A stretch of DNA of 64,000 nucleotides from Lactobacillus sp. CBA3606. Its GTDB lineage: Bacteria; Bacillota; Bacilli; Lactobacillales; Lactobacillaceae. Where the stretch lies: contig NZ_CP027194.1 in the NCBI RefSeq assembly GCF_002970935.1, positions 186,001-250,000 of the forward strand, in the 5' to 3' direction. The notes beneath the pieces are model-generated. The model saw only the letters and a list, made by a program, of their open reading frames with translations. It made no database searches and was not told the origin of the DNA. Positions 53,772 through 62,774 of this stretch are shown piece after piece. The translations under genes and the position numbers were made by a program. How positions within the stretch are numbered: the first letter of the stretch is position 1; each line of letters starts with the position of its first letter.

Positions 53772-55763
53772 ATGAGTTACTTAGAATTACATGGGATTCA
53801 TAAAGCTTATTATATTGGCAAGCAAGCTTATCCCGTCTTGAATGGGATTGATTTAAAATTTAACTTAGGTGAATTTGTGACCATCTTAGGTGAGTCTGGT
53901 GGGGGTAAATCAACCTTAATGAACATTATTGGCGGTTTGGATCGTGATTTTGACGGCGAACTGCGGTTACAAGGTCAACTTTTAGACCATCGTCATGATC
54001 GCCAACTAGATCAGTATCGGCGCGCCACAGTGGGCTATATCTATCAGGCTTATAACTTAATCAGTCACCTAACCGTGTTAGATAATGTGATGTTGTCGCT
54101 GGATATGACTCGGTTAAAACATGCGGAACGGTTAGCACGTGCGCGTGATTTATTGACTCAGGTAGGCTTACAAGATCAGTTAAAGAAATATCCACAACAA
54201 CTGTCAGGTGGGCAAAAACAACGGGTCGCTATTGCCCGGGCCTTGGCAAGTGAGCCACAACTTATTATTGCGGATGAACCGACTGGGGCCTTAGACGCGC
54301 AAAATACGCAAGAAGTATTGGCGATTTTACAAAAAATTGCGGCGAGTGGGTGCTTAGTGATTTGCGTCACCCATTCGACGACTGTTGCCCAAGCTGGGAC
54401 CCGGATGGTTCAGTTAACAGGCGGTAAAATTGTCGCAGATACGGCGTTGAAAACAGCATTGCCGCCCGTTAAGTCCCAGCCACGGTTAACGGCTCGAAAC
54501 TTACCATGGCGCGTCTCATTGGCGACGGCATTTAAACATTTCCGCCATACGTTAAGTTGGAACTCATTAATTGTTTTAGGAACGGCGATTGGATTGTTTG
54601 CGGTCTTGTTGTTTGCCGGTTTAGGAAATGGGCTTAAAGGCTACATCAACCATCAAATTAATTCATTAGTTGATCCCCAATCCATTACAGTCATGCGGTA
54701 TGTTAATAGTGCTAAGGACCAAGAAGAACAGTTTGCTGCCCAAGCCGACCCACAAGCGGCCGGGAGTATTGCAACACACATGCCGACATTTTCAGCGGCT
54801 CAATTACAACAGTTGCGTGATTTATCGCAGGTGGTGAAGCTGGAGCCTGGGATTGCGGCAAGTAATGCTATGATTAAGATTGCCGGCACTAGTTATTCGG
54901 CCCCCCAATTAACAACGTGGACCAGTGCTGATCAAACGGCTAATTTAAAAGCCGGTCATGTCGCCGGAAATAATCAGATTGTGGTTGATAAGAGCACCAT
55001 TGCACAAAAATGGTCGGCTAAAAATTGGCGGCAGTTAATTGGTAAACCGGTGATGGTTAGTTATCAAGCAACTAATGCGCAAGGCCGTCCCGTCACGGTG
55101 CAACGTCAATTGACGGTAGCTGGCATTGCAGATAGTACCGCTGGTGCCGGTTTAAACGCTGTTAATTATGCGACGATGCAAGCAATGCGTGCGCAAGCTA
55201 ATGTCAATCAGCAACCGACTTTTGTCACCGTTAGAATTACGCGACGGCAACAAAATGAAGCTGTTGTGAACGCTATTAATCGGTTAAAGGTGAATGGTAA
55301 GCCCCAATTTGCCGCAACCAGTATTGCCGCAGCCCTAGATACGGTTAATACCTATGTAACGTTAGCAACGACCATCTTAGCGGCTATTGCGGGCATTTCA
55401 TTATTGGTTTCGATTTTGATGATTGTTGTAACAATGTTTATGTCTGTCAGTGCGCGTATGAAAGAAATTGGAATTTTGCGGGCATTAGGTGAGAGTCGCC
55501 GGGATATTCGGCGGTTGTTTACGGGCGAAGCGTTAATGATTGGCGGGTTTAGCGCTGTGTTAGCCACCGGACTTGCGTATGGTGTTGGTGCCGGTCTCAA
55601 CCATATCTTATATCGGATTGCTGGTTATCAGTTCATTCAGATTCACCCGATTGATGTGGGGCTAATCGTCGTGATTGCCTTAGTGATTGCCTGGTTAGCG
55701 GCCATCTTGCCAGCACGACGGGCAGCTAATTTGAATCCTATTACTGCATTAGCAGCAGAATAA
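53772..55763 (+). CDS. MacB-like ABC transporter (ATPase fused to FtsX permease)
   Basis: The 663-residue protein has an N-terminal ATPase ([38 protein letters not shown]) of the LolD/MacB group, one helix near 265, a ~240-residue external domain and three C-terminal FtsX helices ending [16 protein letters not shown]. It should move peptides, lipids or antibiotics across the membrane by mechanotransmission. It is a single-gene unit with strong terminators on both sides. Confidence 0.9.
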   Translation: MSYLELHGIHKAYYIGKQAYPVLNGIDLKFNLGEFVTILGESGGGKSTLMNIIGGLDRDFDGELRLQGQLLDHRHDRQLDQYRRATVGYIYQAYNLISHLTVLDNVMLSLDMTRLKHAERLARARDLLTQVGLQDQLKKYPQQLSGGQKQRVAIARALASEPQLIIADEPTGALDAQNTQEVLAILQKIAASGCLVICVTHSTTVAQAGTRMVQLTGGKIVADTALKTALPPVKSQPRLTARNLPWRVSLATAFKHFRHTLSWNSLIVLGTAIGLFAVLLFAGLGNGLKGYINHQINSLVDPQSITVMRYVNSAKDQEEQFAAQADPQAAGSIATHMPTFSAAQLQQLRDLSQVVKLEPGIAASNAMIKIAGTSYSAPQLTTWTSADQTANLKAGHVAGNNQIVVDKSTIAQKWSAKNWRQLIGKPVMVSYQATNAQGRPVTVQRQLTVAGIADSTAGAGLNAVNYATMQAMRAQANVNQQPTFVTVRITRRQQNEAVVNAINRLKVNGKPQFAATSIAAALDTVNTYVTLATTILAAIAGISLLVSILMIVVTMFMSVSARMKEIGILRALGESRRDIRRLFTGEALMIGGFSAVLATGLAYGVGAGLNHILYRIAGYQFIQIHPIDVGLIVVIALVIAWLAAILPARRAANLNPITALAAE

Positions 55764-55802
55764 GTTTTTGAAAAGTGTGGTCATTTGTGAGCATTAACCT
55801 GA

Positions 55803-55843
55803 AATCGGCGGTCATTCTGTTTTTTGAATGACCGCCGATTTTT
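55803..55843 (+). terminator. Intrinsic terminator
   Basis: A perfect 15-bp stem (AATCGGCGGTCATTC and its complement) with a T run. Confidence 0.9.
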
Positions 55844-55893
55844 GGTTAAACGGCCCGAATTGACTTTTCGGTCATACATTTTTTGGAAAAAAG

Positions 55894-55953
55894 TTGACAC
55901 TCACATCGAAATGGGTATAATTGGCTTTGTTAATGAGTGACTAATTACTCACT
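55894..55953 (+). promoter_or_regulatory. Promoter and TetR-type operator of the ABC efflux operon
   Basis: TTGACA (55894), 16-bp spacer, TATAAT (55916), then the near-perfect dyad AGTGA-CTAATTAC-TCACT (55936-55953) just after the start site. The TetR regulator at 57942 is the likely ligand. Confidence 0.75.
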
Positions 55954-55989
55954 AGTTAAAAATAGGCTAGCTTTAAAGGAGTGTGTCGG

Positions 55990-56733
55990 ATGACTAAAGA
56001 AATTATTAAAGTAAGTGAGTTACAACAAGGCTATGGTAAGACCGTGATTATTAAAGACATCAATTTATCTTTGAAAAATGGCGATATTTTAGGCCTAATC
56101 GGGCCTAGTGGTGCCGGTAAGACCACCTTGGTTAAGACCATTATGGGCATGTTAAAGCCGAAGCAAGGTAGGGTTACTTTATTGGACACCCCCATGCCTA
56201 ACCGAAAAATGTTAGCAAAAATCGGTTATATGGCGCAAAGTGATGCACTATATGCAGACTTATCAGCACGTGAAAATTTAATCTTTTTTGGTGAAATGCA
56301 GGGCATGCGACCAGCTGAACTCAAAAAACGGATTCTTTATGCCGCTAAAATTGTGAATTTAATCCCACAATTAGATCGCCGAGTTGAGGATTATTCGGGT
56401 GGAATGAAGCGCCGTTTGTCACTCGCAATTGCTTTGTTGGCGGATCCGCCAATTCTAATTCTGGATGAACCGACCGTTGGCATTGATCCTGAGCTTCGGC
56501 AACAAATTTGGCGGGAATTACATCGGATTGCGAATTCAGGCAAGACCATCTTATTAACGACTCATGTGATGGAAGATGCTGAACAGTCCACGCAATTAAT
56601 GATGATTCGCGGTGGTGAAGCAATTGCACAAGGCACGCCAGCTGACTTAATCAAACAGTATCAAGTGTCGACAGTCGAGGAAGTATTCTTACAAGCGGGG
56701 AGAGATCAAGATGCGCACAGCAGCAATGATTAA
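55990..56733 (+). CDS. ABC-2 type efflux ATPase
   Basis: The 247-residue ATPase has Walker A GPSGAGKTT, signature YSGGMKRRLSLAIAL, Walker B LILDEPTVGIDP and the DrrA-like overall form. ATG 55990 follows AAAGGAG with 8 nt spacing; GTG 55981 directly abuts it. It overlaps the permease gene by 23 nt. Confidence 0.92.
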   Translation: MTKEIIKVSELQQGYGKTVIIKDINLSLKNGDILGLIGPSGAGKTTLVKTIMGMLKPKQGRVTLLDTPMPNRKMLAKIGYMAQSDALYADLSARENLIFFGEMQGMRPAELKKRILYAAKIVNLIPQLDRRVEDYSGGMKRRLSLAIALLADPPILILDEPTVGIDPELRQQIWRELHRIANSGKTILLTTHVMEDAEQSTQLMMIRGGEAIAQGTPADLIKQYQVSTVEEVFLQAGRDQDAHSSND

Positions 56734-57877
56734 ACGCGTTTTCCGTGAAATGTCACGGGACAAACGAACAATTGCATTAATGTTTATTGCACCATTATTT
56801 ATTTTGTCGTTAGTTTACTTTTTATTTCAAAGTAATGCGACAACGACGGCATCGCTAGCAACTCGAAATGTCGATCGCACCTTAGTTTCAGCTGTTAAAG
56901 GGAAGCATATTAAGATTCATCAGGTGACGACTAAAAAGTCCACAAAGGCGCTCATTCGTACTCATAATTATGATGCACTGATGACTCAAACGGGGGACAA
57001 GTTAACGATTACGTTGGCTAATGATGACCAAACTAAAGCGGCCTTGGTTAAACAAAGTTTACAAGCGGCGCAAATTAAATTGAAAACTAAAGCGGCGGCA
57101 ACGACGATTAAAACGCAAGCCGTTGCAATGAAAAAGTTACAACTCGCTTTAGCCACGGCAACTAAAACTGCAGGCGTCAGCACACCAGCTACGCAGACTA
57201 GTCACGCGACGAAAAGGGTTAAAGGGACGACGTCGTATCATCCGACCTATCATTATCTTTATGGAAGTAAGGATTCAACTTTCTTTGATACGCTCTTGCC
57301 GATTATGATGGGGTTTGTTGTCTTCTTCTTTGTTTTCCTAATTTCTGGGATTGCGCTATTACGCGAACGGACGACGGGGACTTTGTATCGGTTATTAGCA
57401 ACCCCCATTAAACGTGGTGAAATTTTAGCGGGGTATTTAATTGGTTATGGCACCTTTGCATTAATTCAAACGTTACTAGTTGTCCTTTTTACGATGGGAG
57501 CCTTTAAAATCCAGATTCTAGGGAGTATTTGGACCGTCTTGTTGATTAATGTCATGTTAGCGTTAGTGGCGTTGACTTTAGGGCTCTTAGTGTCTAGTTT
57601 TGCGGCTAGTGAGTTCCAAATGGTTCAATTTATTCCAATTGTTGCGATTCCACAGATCTTCTTTGCTGGCATTATTCCGATTAGTTCCTTACCCGATTGG
57701 TTACAACCGGTTACTTATATCATGCCGCTGTACTATGGGGCTTCTAGTATGAGTGCGGTCGTGATTAAAGGGGCTAAGTTAATGGATGTGTTACCAAATC
57801 TTGGTATTCTAGCCGTGTTTAGTGCGGTGTTCTTAGGTTTGAATTTATTAGTAATGCGACGTTACCGGCAAGTTTAA
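56711..57877 (+). CDS. ABC-2 type efflux permease
   Basis: The 388-residue protein has one helix near residue 20, a ~170-residue extracytoplasmic domain rich in Lys/Thr, and five C-terminal helices (MGFVVFFFVFLISGIALL onward, with LLRERTTGTLYRLLATP after the first). This is the YhgE/DrrB-like layout. With the preceding ATPase it forms an exporter, probably for a drug or lipid; the regulator follows. Confidence 0.9.
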   Translation: MRTAAMIKRVFREMSRDKRTIALMFIAPLFILSLVYFLFQSNATTTASLATRNVDRTLVSAVKGKHIKIHQVTTKKSTKALIRTHNYDALMTQTGDKLTITLANDDQTKAALVKQSLQAAQIKLKTKAAATTIKTQAVAMKKLQLALATATKTAGVSTPATQTSHATKRVKGTTSYHPTYHYLYGSKDSTFFDTLLPIMMGFVVFFFVFLISGIALLRERTTGTLYRLLATPIKRGEILAGYLIGYGTFALIQTLLVVLFTMGAFKIQILGSIWTVLLINVMLALVALTLGLLVSSFAASEFQMVQFIPIVAIPQIFFAGIIPISSLPDWLQPVTYIMPLYYGASSMSAVVIKGAKLMDVLPNLGILAVFSAVFLGLNLLVMRRYRQV

Positions 57878-57941
57878 TAAAAATTAAGACTGTAGTATGA
57901 TTATTAAAGTGTATTCTTAAGCCTAAACGGAGGACCAAATA

Positions 57942-58595
57942 ATGCAAGTTAATAATTTTGAAGTGTTATTCGAACAGACGTTGCAAGCATCAACGCTATC
58001 TGAAAAACAACAAGCTGTTCTGCGGGCCAGTCTAGCCTTGTTTGCTGAACAAGGGTTTGATAAGACCAGTACCGGCGAAATTGCTAAACAGGCGGGGGTT
58101 TCGGAGGGGACAGTTTTTAAACAATTTAAAACCAAAAAAGGTATTCTGGAAGCCTTAATGCAACCCTTTGTCGCTAAAATTATTCCGTTGGCGATTACAG
58201 AGTTTATAACCGAAATTGATAGTAATCAATTTAATGATTTTCGCCAATTTTTAACGTATGTGAGTCGTGATCGAATGGATTTTGCCTTAGCTAATCAAAA
58301 ACAAGTTAAGATTTTTGTCCAAGAAATGATTCGTGATCCGAAAATTATTCAAACCATGGCAGCCAGATTACAACAATTATTGACTGGTGATCTTGGACAA
58401 TTATTTAATAAGTTTCAAGCAAGTGGGCAACTTGTTGACTGGCCGTTGCCACGAATTGGTCGCTACATTGCCAGTACGATTGCAAGCTATATTGCGCCGC
58501 AGTTGCTAGGAACGTCAACTGATTTTGATACTGAACAAGCCAGTCAAGAGGCAGCTGAATTTTTGGTCCGGGGGTTAACGCCAGTTAAAGGTTAA
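57942..58595 (+). CDS. TetR-family regulator
   Basis: The 217-residue protein has the TetR helix-turn-helix ALFAEQGFDKTSTGEIAKQAGVS-type segment at residues 30-65 and a helical ligand domain. It sits just after the ABC-2 exporter, whose promoter carries a suitable dyad, so local repression of the exporter is likely. GGAGG precedes the start. Confidence 0.9.
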   Translation: MQVNNFEVLFEQTLQASTLSEKQQAVLRASLALFAEQGFDKTSTGEIAKQAGVSEGTVFKQFKTKKGILEALMQPFVAKIIPLAITEFITEIDSNQFNDFRQFLTYVSRDRMDFALANQKQVKIFVQEMIRDPKIIQTMAARLQQLLTGDLGQLFNKFQASGQLVDWPLPRIGRYIASTIASYIAPQLLGTSTDFDTEQASQEAAEFLVRGLTPVKG

Positions 58596-58698
58596 TCACT
58601 TTTGGCGCAGGTAGACTAATATTAAAATTATAGTCCTGTTGCTTAAAAGAATATAGATTTTTAGGTTGCCACACTGTTCAGAGAAGGAGCGTGGGCGT

Positions 58699-58941
58699 AT
58701 GGATAAAAAGGTCACGATTGAGTTAGATCAAGCCACTGTACATGAACTTGAAGCTGTTTTCAAAGTGCAAGGTTTAACGTTGGAACAAGGTTTTCAGCTT
58801 TTTATAACAGCAACCATTGCAACTGGACGACTACCATTTCGAATTGAAAAACCAACGGAACGGCTTAAAGCAGCTTTAGCCAGCACCAACTATGTTGCGT
58901 ATAGCAACGCTAAAGATGGATTAAAAGCGCTCTTGGGATAA
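58699..58941 (+). CDS. Orphan RelB/DinJ-type antitoxin
   Basis: The 80-residue protein has the ribbon-helix-helix start KKVTIELDQATVHELEAVF, LTLEQGFQLFITA and RLPFRIEKP, typical of RelB/DinJ. No toxin gene follows; the 290 bases to 59231 have no recognisable coding remnant apart from an AAAAAGCAATTGCTTTTT hairpin. ATG 58699 follows GAAGGAGCG. Confidence 0.8.
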   Translation: MDKKVTIELDQATVHELEAVFKVQGLTLEQGFQLFITATIATGRLPFRIEKPTERLKAALASTNYVAYSNAKDGLKALLG

Positions 58942-59141
58942 GCTGAACTTTGATTTTAACTTTATTGAACAAAAGCTTGGATAAAAAGCAATTGCTTTTT
59001 CGTCATTAAGGCTGTTAATGACTGCTAAAATCAGAAATTCGATAAAAATTAGCTTGGTAGCGTCATCAGCGGAATTTGAAAATTTAAAAAACGATTAGTT
59101 GAAATGCCAGTCGAGGAGCATGCTTTTCATTTCCGAACGAT

Positions 59142-59155
59142 GTATTGTACAATAC
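59142..59155. promoter_or_regulatory. Dyad over the -10 of the DMT transporter promoter
   Basis: GTATTGTACAATAC is a perfect 14-bp palindrome overlapping TACAAT (59148-59153), a probable operator. Confidence 0.5.
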
Positions 59156-59193
59156 TGCTAGCAATAAATTCAGCAACGTGGGAGCGTCTAAAC

Positions 59194-59238
59194 ATGGCAG
59201 TTAAATTTTTAAATAGGTTTCAGGTGACACGATGTTAG
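59194..59238 (+). CDS. 14-codon upstream ORF overlapping the DMT transporter start
   Basis: ATG 59194 after GGGAG opens MAVKFLNRFQVTRC, and its stop (59236-59238) overlaps the transporter ATG (59232). The layout suggests translational coupling or a leader peptide. Confidence 0.4.
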   Translation: MAVKFLNRFQVTRC

Positions 59239-60167
59239 CGATCATGATTGGGATTGCGATTGGAATCGGATTGCCAATTCAGACCAGTATTAATTCACGT
59301 TTACGGCAATCAGTCGGTTCACCATTTTTAGCGTCGTTAATTTCCTTTGCGATTGGCACCATGTTTTTAGGAATCATCACTTTAGGTGTCGATCATTCAA
59401 TCTGGTTCGCCAATGAATTATTCGTCAGTCAGCCATGGTGGCTATGGCTGGGAGGCCTGTTTGGGGTGGTTTATCTCACAGGAAATATTTTGTTATTTCC
59501 TAAACTAGGTAGCGTTCAGACCGTCATTATGCCTGTCTGTGGTCAAATTTTGATGGGATTATTAATTGATAACTTTGGCTGGTTCTATTCCGGGGTGACT
59601 CCTCTAACGAGTGTGCGCCTATTAGGAGCTGCTTGTGTTTTGTTAGGGGTTGTGATTACGGTGGCAGTTAGTCAATGGCTGACGACCCGCCACCAACCAC
59701 GGACTAGTCAAGCTGGTGGTGGTTTTTGGTTTTGGCGATTATTAGGGGTTGGTGCCGGGATGCTTAGTGCCACCCAAACGGCAGTTAATGGACATTTAGG
59801 GCAAGTCTTGAATTCTGGCTTAAAAGCAGCGTTGGTTTCATTTTTGTTTGGGACGATTGCGCTAGTGTTGATCAATCTGGTCTTACGTCCTACCTTAACC
59901 TTAAGTCGGCCCACTAAGCGGGCTAATCCATGGTGGATGTGGATTGGTGGGATGATTGGGGCACTATATGTGCTCGGCAACGTGTATCTTGTCCCCATGG
60001 TTGGCACGGGCTTAGCCGTAGTCATTGTGTTGGTCGGCTTGATTACAGGGAGTTTGCTCATTGATCAGTTTGGTTGGTTAGGGGCTAAGCGGCAACCAAT
60101 TACCGTCATGCAAGTGCTCGGTTTAGTTGTGATGATTGGCGGCGTAGTGTTAATTCGGCTGTTTTAG
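59232..60167 (+). CDS. DMT-superfamily YdcZ-type transporter (tandem DUF606)
   Basis: The 311-residue protein is two similar five-helix units in tandem: GIGLPIQTSINSRLRQSVGSP and its repeat SATQTAVNGHLGQVLNSGLKA, each followed by SFLFGTIALV-like and LGGLFGVVYLTGN-like segments. Most bacteria have this family as one repeat or an operon pair. The substrate is unknown. Confidence 0.85.
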   Translation: MLAIMIGIAIGIGLPIQTSINSRLRQSVGSPFLASLISFAIGTMFLGIITLGVDHSIWFANELFVSQPWWLWLGGLFGVVYLTGNILLFPKLGSVQTVIMPVCGQILMGLLIDNFGWFYSGVTPLTSVRLLGAACVLLGVVITVAVSQWLTTRHQPRTSQAGGGFWFWRLLGVGAGMLSATQTAVNGHLGQVLNSGLKAALVSFLFGTIALVLINLVLRPTLTLSRPTKRANPWWMWIGGMIGALYVLGNVYLVPMVGTGLAVVIVLVGLITGSLLIDQFGWLGAKRQPITVMQVLGLVVMIGGVVLIRLF

Positions 60168-60198
60168 GGTGAATAACAGTTCGTTAACTATTGGCTGA

Positions 60199-60232
60199 TG
60201 AAGCGTTTGGCACAAGAGCCAGACGCTTTTTT
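60199..60232 (+). terminator. Intrinsic terminator after the DMT gene
   Basis: AAGCGTTTGGC pairs with GCCAGACGCTT, followed by seven T. Confidence 0.75.
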
Positions 60233-60386
60233 TACGGCTTCAAGTAGCCGTACCAATCCAGAATCTAGCGGGCTTGGCTTATATTTATCCAAGCAATTGG
60301 TGGTGGCAATGGCTGGGACCCTGACAGCAAAGTTACCGCTGGCTGGCGGATTTGGAATTCAATTGACGTTATCGCGGCCGATATAA
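60228..60386 (+). pseudogene. Histidine kinase C-terminal remnant
   Basis: The frame FFTASSSRTNPESSGLGLYL then SKQLVVAMAGTLTAKLP and GIQLTLSRPI-stop matches the G-boxes and last strand of a sensor kinase ATPase domain. Everything upstream is gone, and the first codons overlap the terminator of the DMT gene. About 50 residues remain. No response regulator is nearby. Confidence 0.7.
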
Positions 60387-60414
60387 TGCCAGTTGTATTA
60401 ACCAAATGAGTGAT

Positions 60415-60462
60415 AAAAAGGATTTAGTTTCAGCGCTCAAACGTTGAAGCTAAATCCTTTTT
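60415..60462. terminator. Bidirectional terminator
   Basis: AAAAAGGATTTAG pairs with CTAAATCCTTTTT between the kinase remnant and the minus-strand MocR gene. Confidence 0.85.
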
Positions 60463-60485
60463 GTAATAGCCAATTAATCAGTACT

Positions 60486-61940
60486 TTAGACCGGAAAGTG
60501 TTGTTCAATCAATTGGGTCAGAATTTGAATGCCGCGTTCAAAGCGTTCGGTAGTTTCAAAGGAAAAACTTAAGCGAATCGATTGATTGGGCTGAAAGTCG
60601 TAAATATTGCCCGGATTAAAGAGGACATTGTGAGCGGTGGCAAGGTCGAGTAGCTTGGGAATATTGATGCGATCTGCCAAGTGGACCCACAAATAAAAAC
60701 CACCAGTCGGTGCTTGCCATGTTGCAATTCCATTGTCCCAATAACGATGCAGAATGGCTTGCGCCGCGCTGGCTTTTTGCGCTAGGACGGCGCGGAAGTT
60801 TGCTTGGTAAGTCTCATAATCCGGATTAGCTAGAATTTCAGCGAGGACGAGTTGTGATAAGGAACTCGCCCCGTAATCTGTTTGCATCCGGACGTCGGTT
60901 AAGCGATCAATGACTGGTTGACTAGCTACCGTCCATCCCAGTCGTAACCCGGGTGCCAGTGACTTGGAAATACTGCCAAAATAAATAACGTTACCTGTCG
61001 TATCCATGGCTTTTAACGGCTGTGGCGGTTGGTGGTCAAACCAAACATCTTGATAAGCAGCATCTTCCAAAATTGGTATTTGGTGGTCTTGGGCAAACGT
61101 CAAAACTTGTTGACGGCGTTCAGCACTCATGACAATGCCAGTGGGGTTATTAAAAGTTGGAATGGTATACATAATGGCCTGGGAACCGTTACTTGGTGGG
61201 GTTAATTGCCAGTAAGCCATCCCTTGACTATCCATCGGTACGCCTGATAGTTGCGTATGGGCCGACTGAAAGACTTGCAGTGATTTAACATAGGTTGGCG
61301 CTTCCGTGTAGATGGTCGCATTCTTAGGAAATAAGGATAGTGAAACTAATTGTAGCGCCTGTAACGATCCCGAGGTAATCAGAATGTTGGCAGGGTGTGT
61401 CTGAATACCAACTTTAGCGAGGTGCCGTGCAATTTGGATCCGCAAGGCCAAAATCCCAGCAGGTTCTGTATAATTTAAGCTAGTTAAGTGCCGGCCTAGA
61501 TGGTCAAACGCTTTTTGAAATAGCGCGCGTGGGAATTGGTCGGGTGCCGGTTCACCGGTGCTGAGACGGATGATATCATCCGTCTCAAATTGATTGATTT
61601 TTTGGAGCGCATGCGTATTAGGCTTGAATTGGCCAGCTTTGACGTATTGTGTCCAATCGACATGTTCAGCCAATAAGCTCGACCAATGGTTTCCAGAAAC
61701 AGCCATCCCGGACCCAGGATTACTGGTAATTAGACCGACTGCGATTAAGTCGTCGAGTGCGGTAATCAGGGTACTACGATTAACGCCAAATTGGGCCGCA
61801 AGTTGACGTTGGGCCGGTAATTTAGCGCCCACGGGCCAGTCACCATTGGCAATCCGTTGTTGGAAAAAGGCTGTAATTTGCTGATAAATTGGGGTCGTGA
61901 CCGTTTTGTCAGGCTGCCAGTTAATTTTGATTGGGGTCAT
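60486..61940 (-). CDS. MocR/PdxR-type regulator (GntR HTH plus aminotransferase fold)
   Basis: The 484-residue protein has an N-terminal GntR winged helix (residues 10-80: YQQITAFFQQRIANGDWPVGAKLPAQRQLA) and a fold-type I aminotransferase domain. The PLP lysine is in YFGSISKSLAPGLRLGW, with NPTG and a late Arg in SIRLSFSF. MocR proteins use PLP or an amino acid adduct as signal. It is divergent from a LysE exporter, its likely target. Confidence 0.9.
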   Translation of the reverse strand: MTPIKINWQPDKTVTTPIYQQITAFFQQRIANGDWPVGAKLPAQRQLAAQFGVNRSTLITALDDLIAVGLITSNPGSGMAVSGNHWSSLLAEHVDWTQYVKAGQFKPNTHALQKINQFETDDIIRLSTGEPAPDQFPRALFQKAFDHLGRHLTSLNYTEPAGILALRIQIARHLAKVGIQTHPANILITSGSLQALQLVSLSLFPKNATIYTEAPTYVKSLQVFQSAHTQLSGVPMDSQGMAYWQLTPPSNGSQAIMYTIPTFNNPTGIVMSAERRQQVLTFAQDHQIPILEDAAYQDVWFDHQPPQPLKAMDTTGNVIYFGSISKSLAPGLRLGWTVASQPVIDRLTDVRMQTDYGASSLSQLVLAEILANPDYETYQANFRAVLAQKASAAQAILHRYWDNGIATWQAPTGGFYLWVHLADRINIPKLLDLATAHNVLFNPGNIYDFQPNQSIRLSFSFETTERFERGIQILTQLIEQHFPV

Positions 61941-61960
61941 GTTAATTAAGAACCTCCTTA

Positions 61961-62080
61961 AATGGTTGGGAATAAAATTAAGAATTGGTTGGGGACAAAG
62001 CTCATTAGGTCTATTATAATCATCTCATGAATTAAAGCCAATTAAGCTAAAGCGCAATTTTGGCTTTCTTAATTGGTTGG
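61961..62080. promoter_or_regulatory. Three AATTGGTTGG direct repeats between mocR and lysE
   Basis: AATGGTTGG at 61961 and AATTGGTTGG at 61983 and 62071 share one orientation; TATAAT at 62015-62020 gives a lysE -10. Direct repeats around the -35 are typical of MocR binding. Confidence 0.6.
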
Positions 62081-62095
62081 ATTGGGGATGGAAAT

Positions 62096-62707
62096 TTGTT
62101 ACAAGTGTTTTTACAAGGCCTCCTGTTTGGAATTGTCTACATTGCACCGATTGGGATGCAGAATTTATTTGTGGTTTCAACGGCCATTGAACAGCCACGG
62201 AAACGAGCTTTTCAAGTAGCACTAATCGTGATTGCGTTTGACACGTCACTTTCGTTAGCTTGTTTTTATGGTGTCGGTAAATTATTGCAGACGACCCCGT
62301 GGTTGGCGTTAGCGGTGTTATTAGTTGGTAGTTTACTGGTCTTTTACATTGGCTGGGGATTAGTCAGAAAAAAAACAGTCGCGATGGGGACAATGACGAC
62401 GAGCTTCTCGTACAAGGCAACGATTATAACGGCTTTTTCCGTTGCTTGGTTAAATCCGCAAGCTTTAATTGATGGCTCTGTTTTATTAGGGGCTTTTCGA
62501 GTTTCGTTGACCGGAAACTCAGCGCATGCCTTTATGGTGGGCGTCATCTTGGCATCAATGACGTGGTTCTTCGGGCTGACTGGCTTAATTAGTCAGTTTA
62601 AGCATTTAATGCAACCAAAAGTCTTATTATGGGTTAATCGCGTATGCGGGATTGTCATTATGTTATATGGGGTCAAATTAATGGTGACCTTCATCACTAA
62701 AATATAG
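62096..62707 (+). CDS. LysE/RhtB-family amino acid exporter
   Basis: The 203-residue protein has six helices and the LysE start LQVFLQGLLFGIVYIAPIGMQNLFVVS, with the family GxGxGP-type region near residue 20 and NPQALIDG in the middle. TTG 62096, after GGGGATGG, gives the family-typical N terminus; the longer frame from 62060 is less likely. It should export a basic or other amino acid under MocR control. Confidence 0.88.
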   Translation: MLQVFLQGLLFGIVYIAPIGMQNLFVVSTAIEQPRKRAFQVALIVIAFDTSLSLACFYGVGKLLQTTPWLALAVLLVGSLLVFYIGWGLVRKKTVAMGTMTTSFSYKATIITAFSVAWLNPQALIDGSVLLGAFRVSLTGNSAHAFMVGVILASMTWFFGLTGLISQFKHLMQPKVLLWVNRVCGIVIMLYGVKLMVTFITKI

Positions 62708-62774
62708 TTGCAGCCAACTGAAACAATCGGTATGCTAGTCGTATTGGATTTTTCAGGAGAGGAACGATGAGTAG

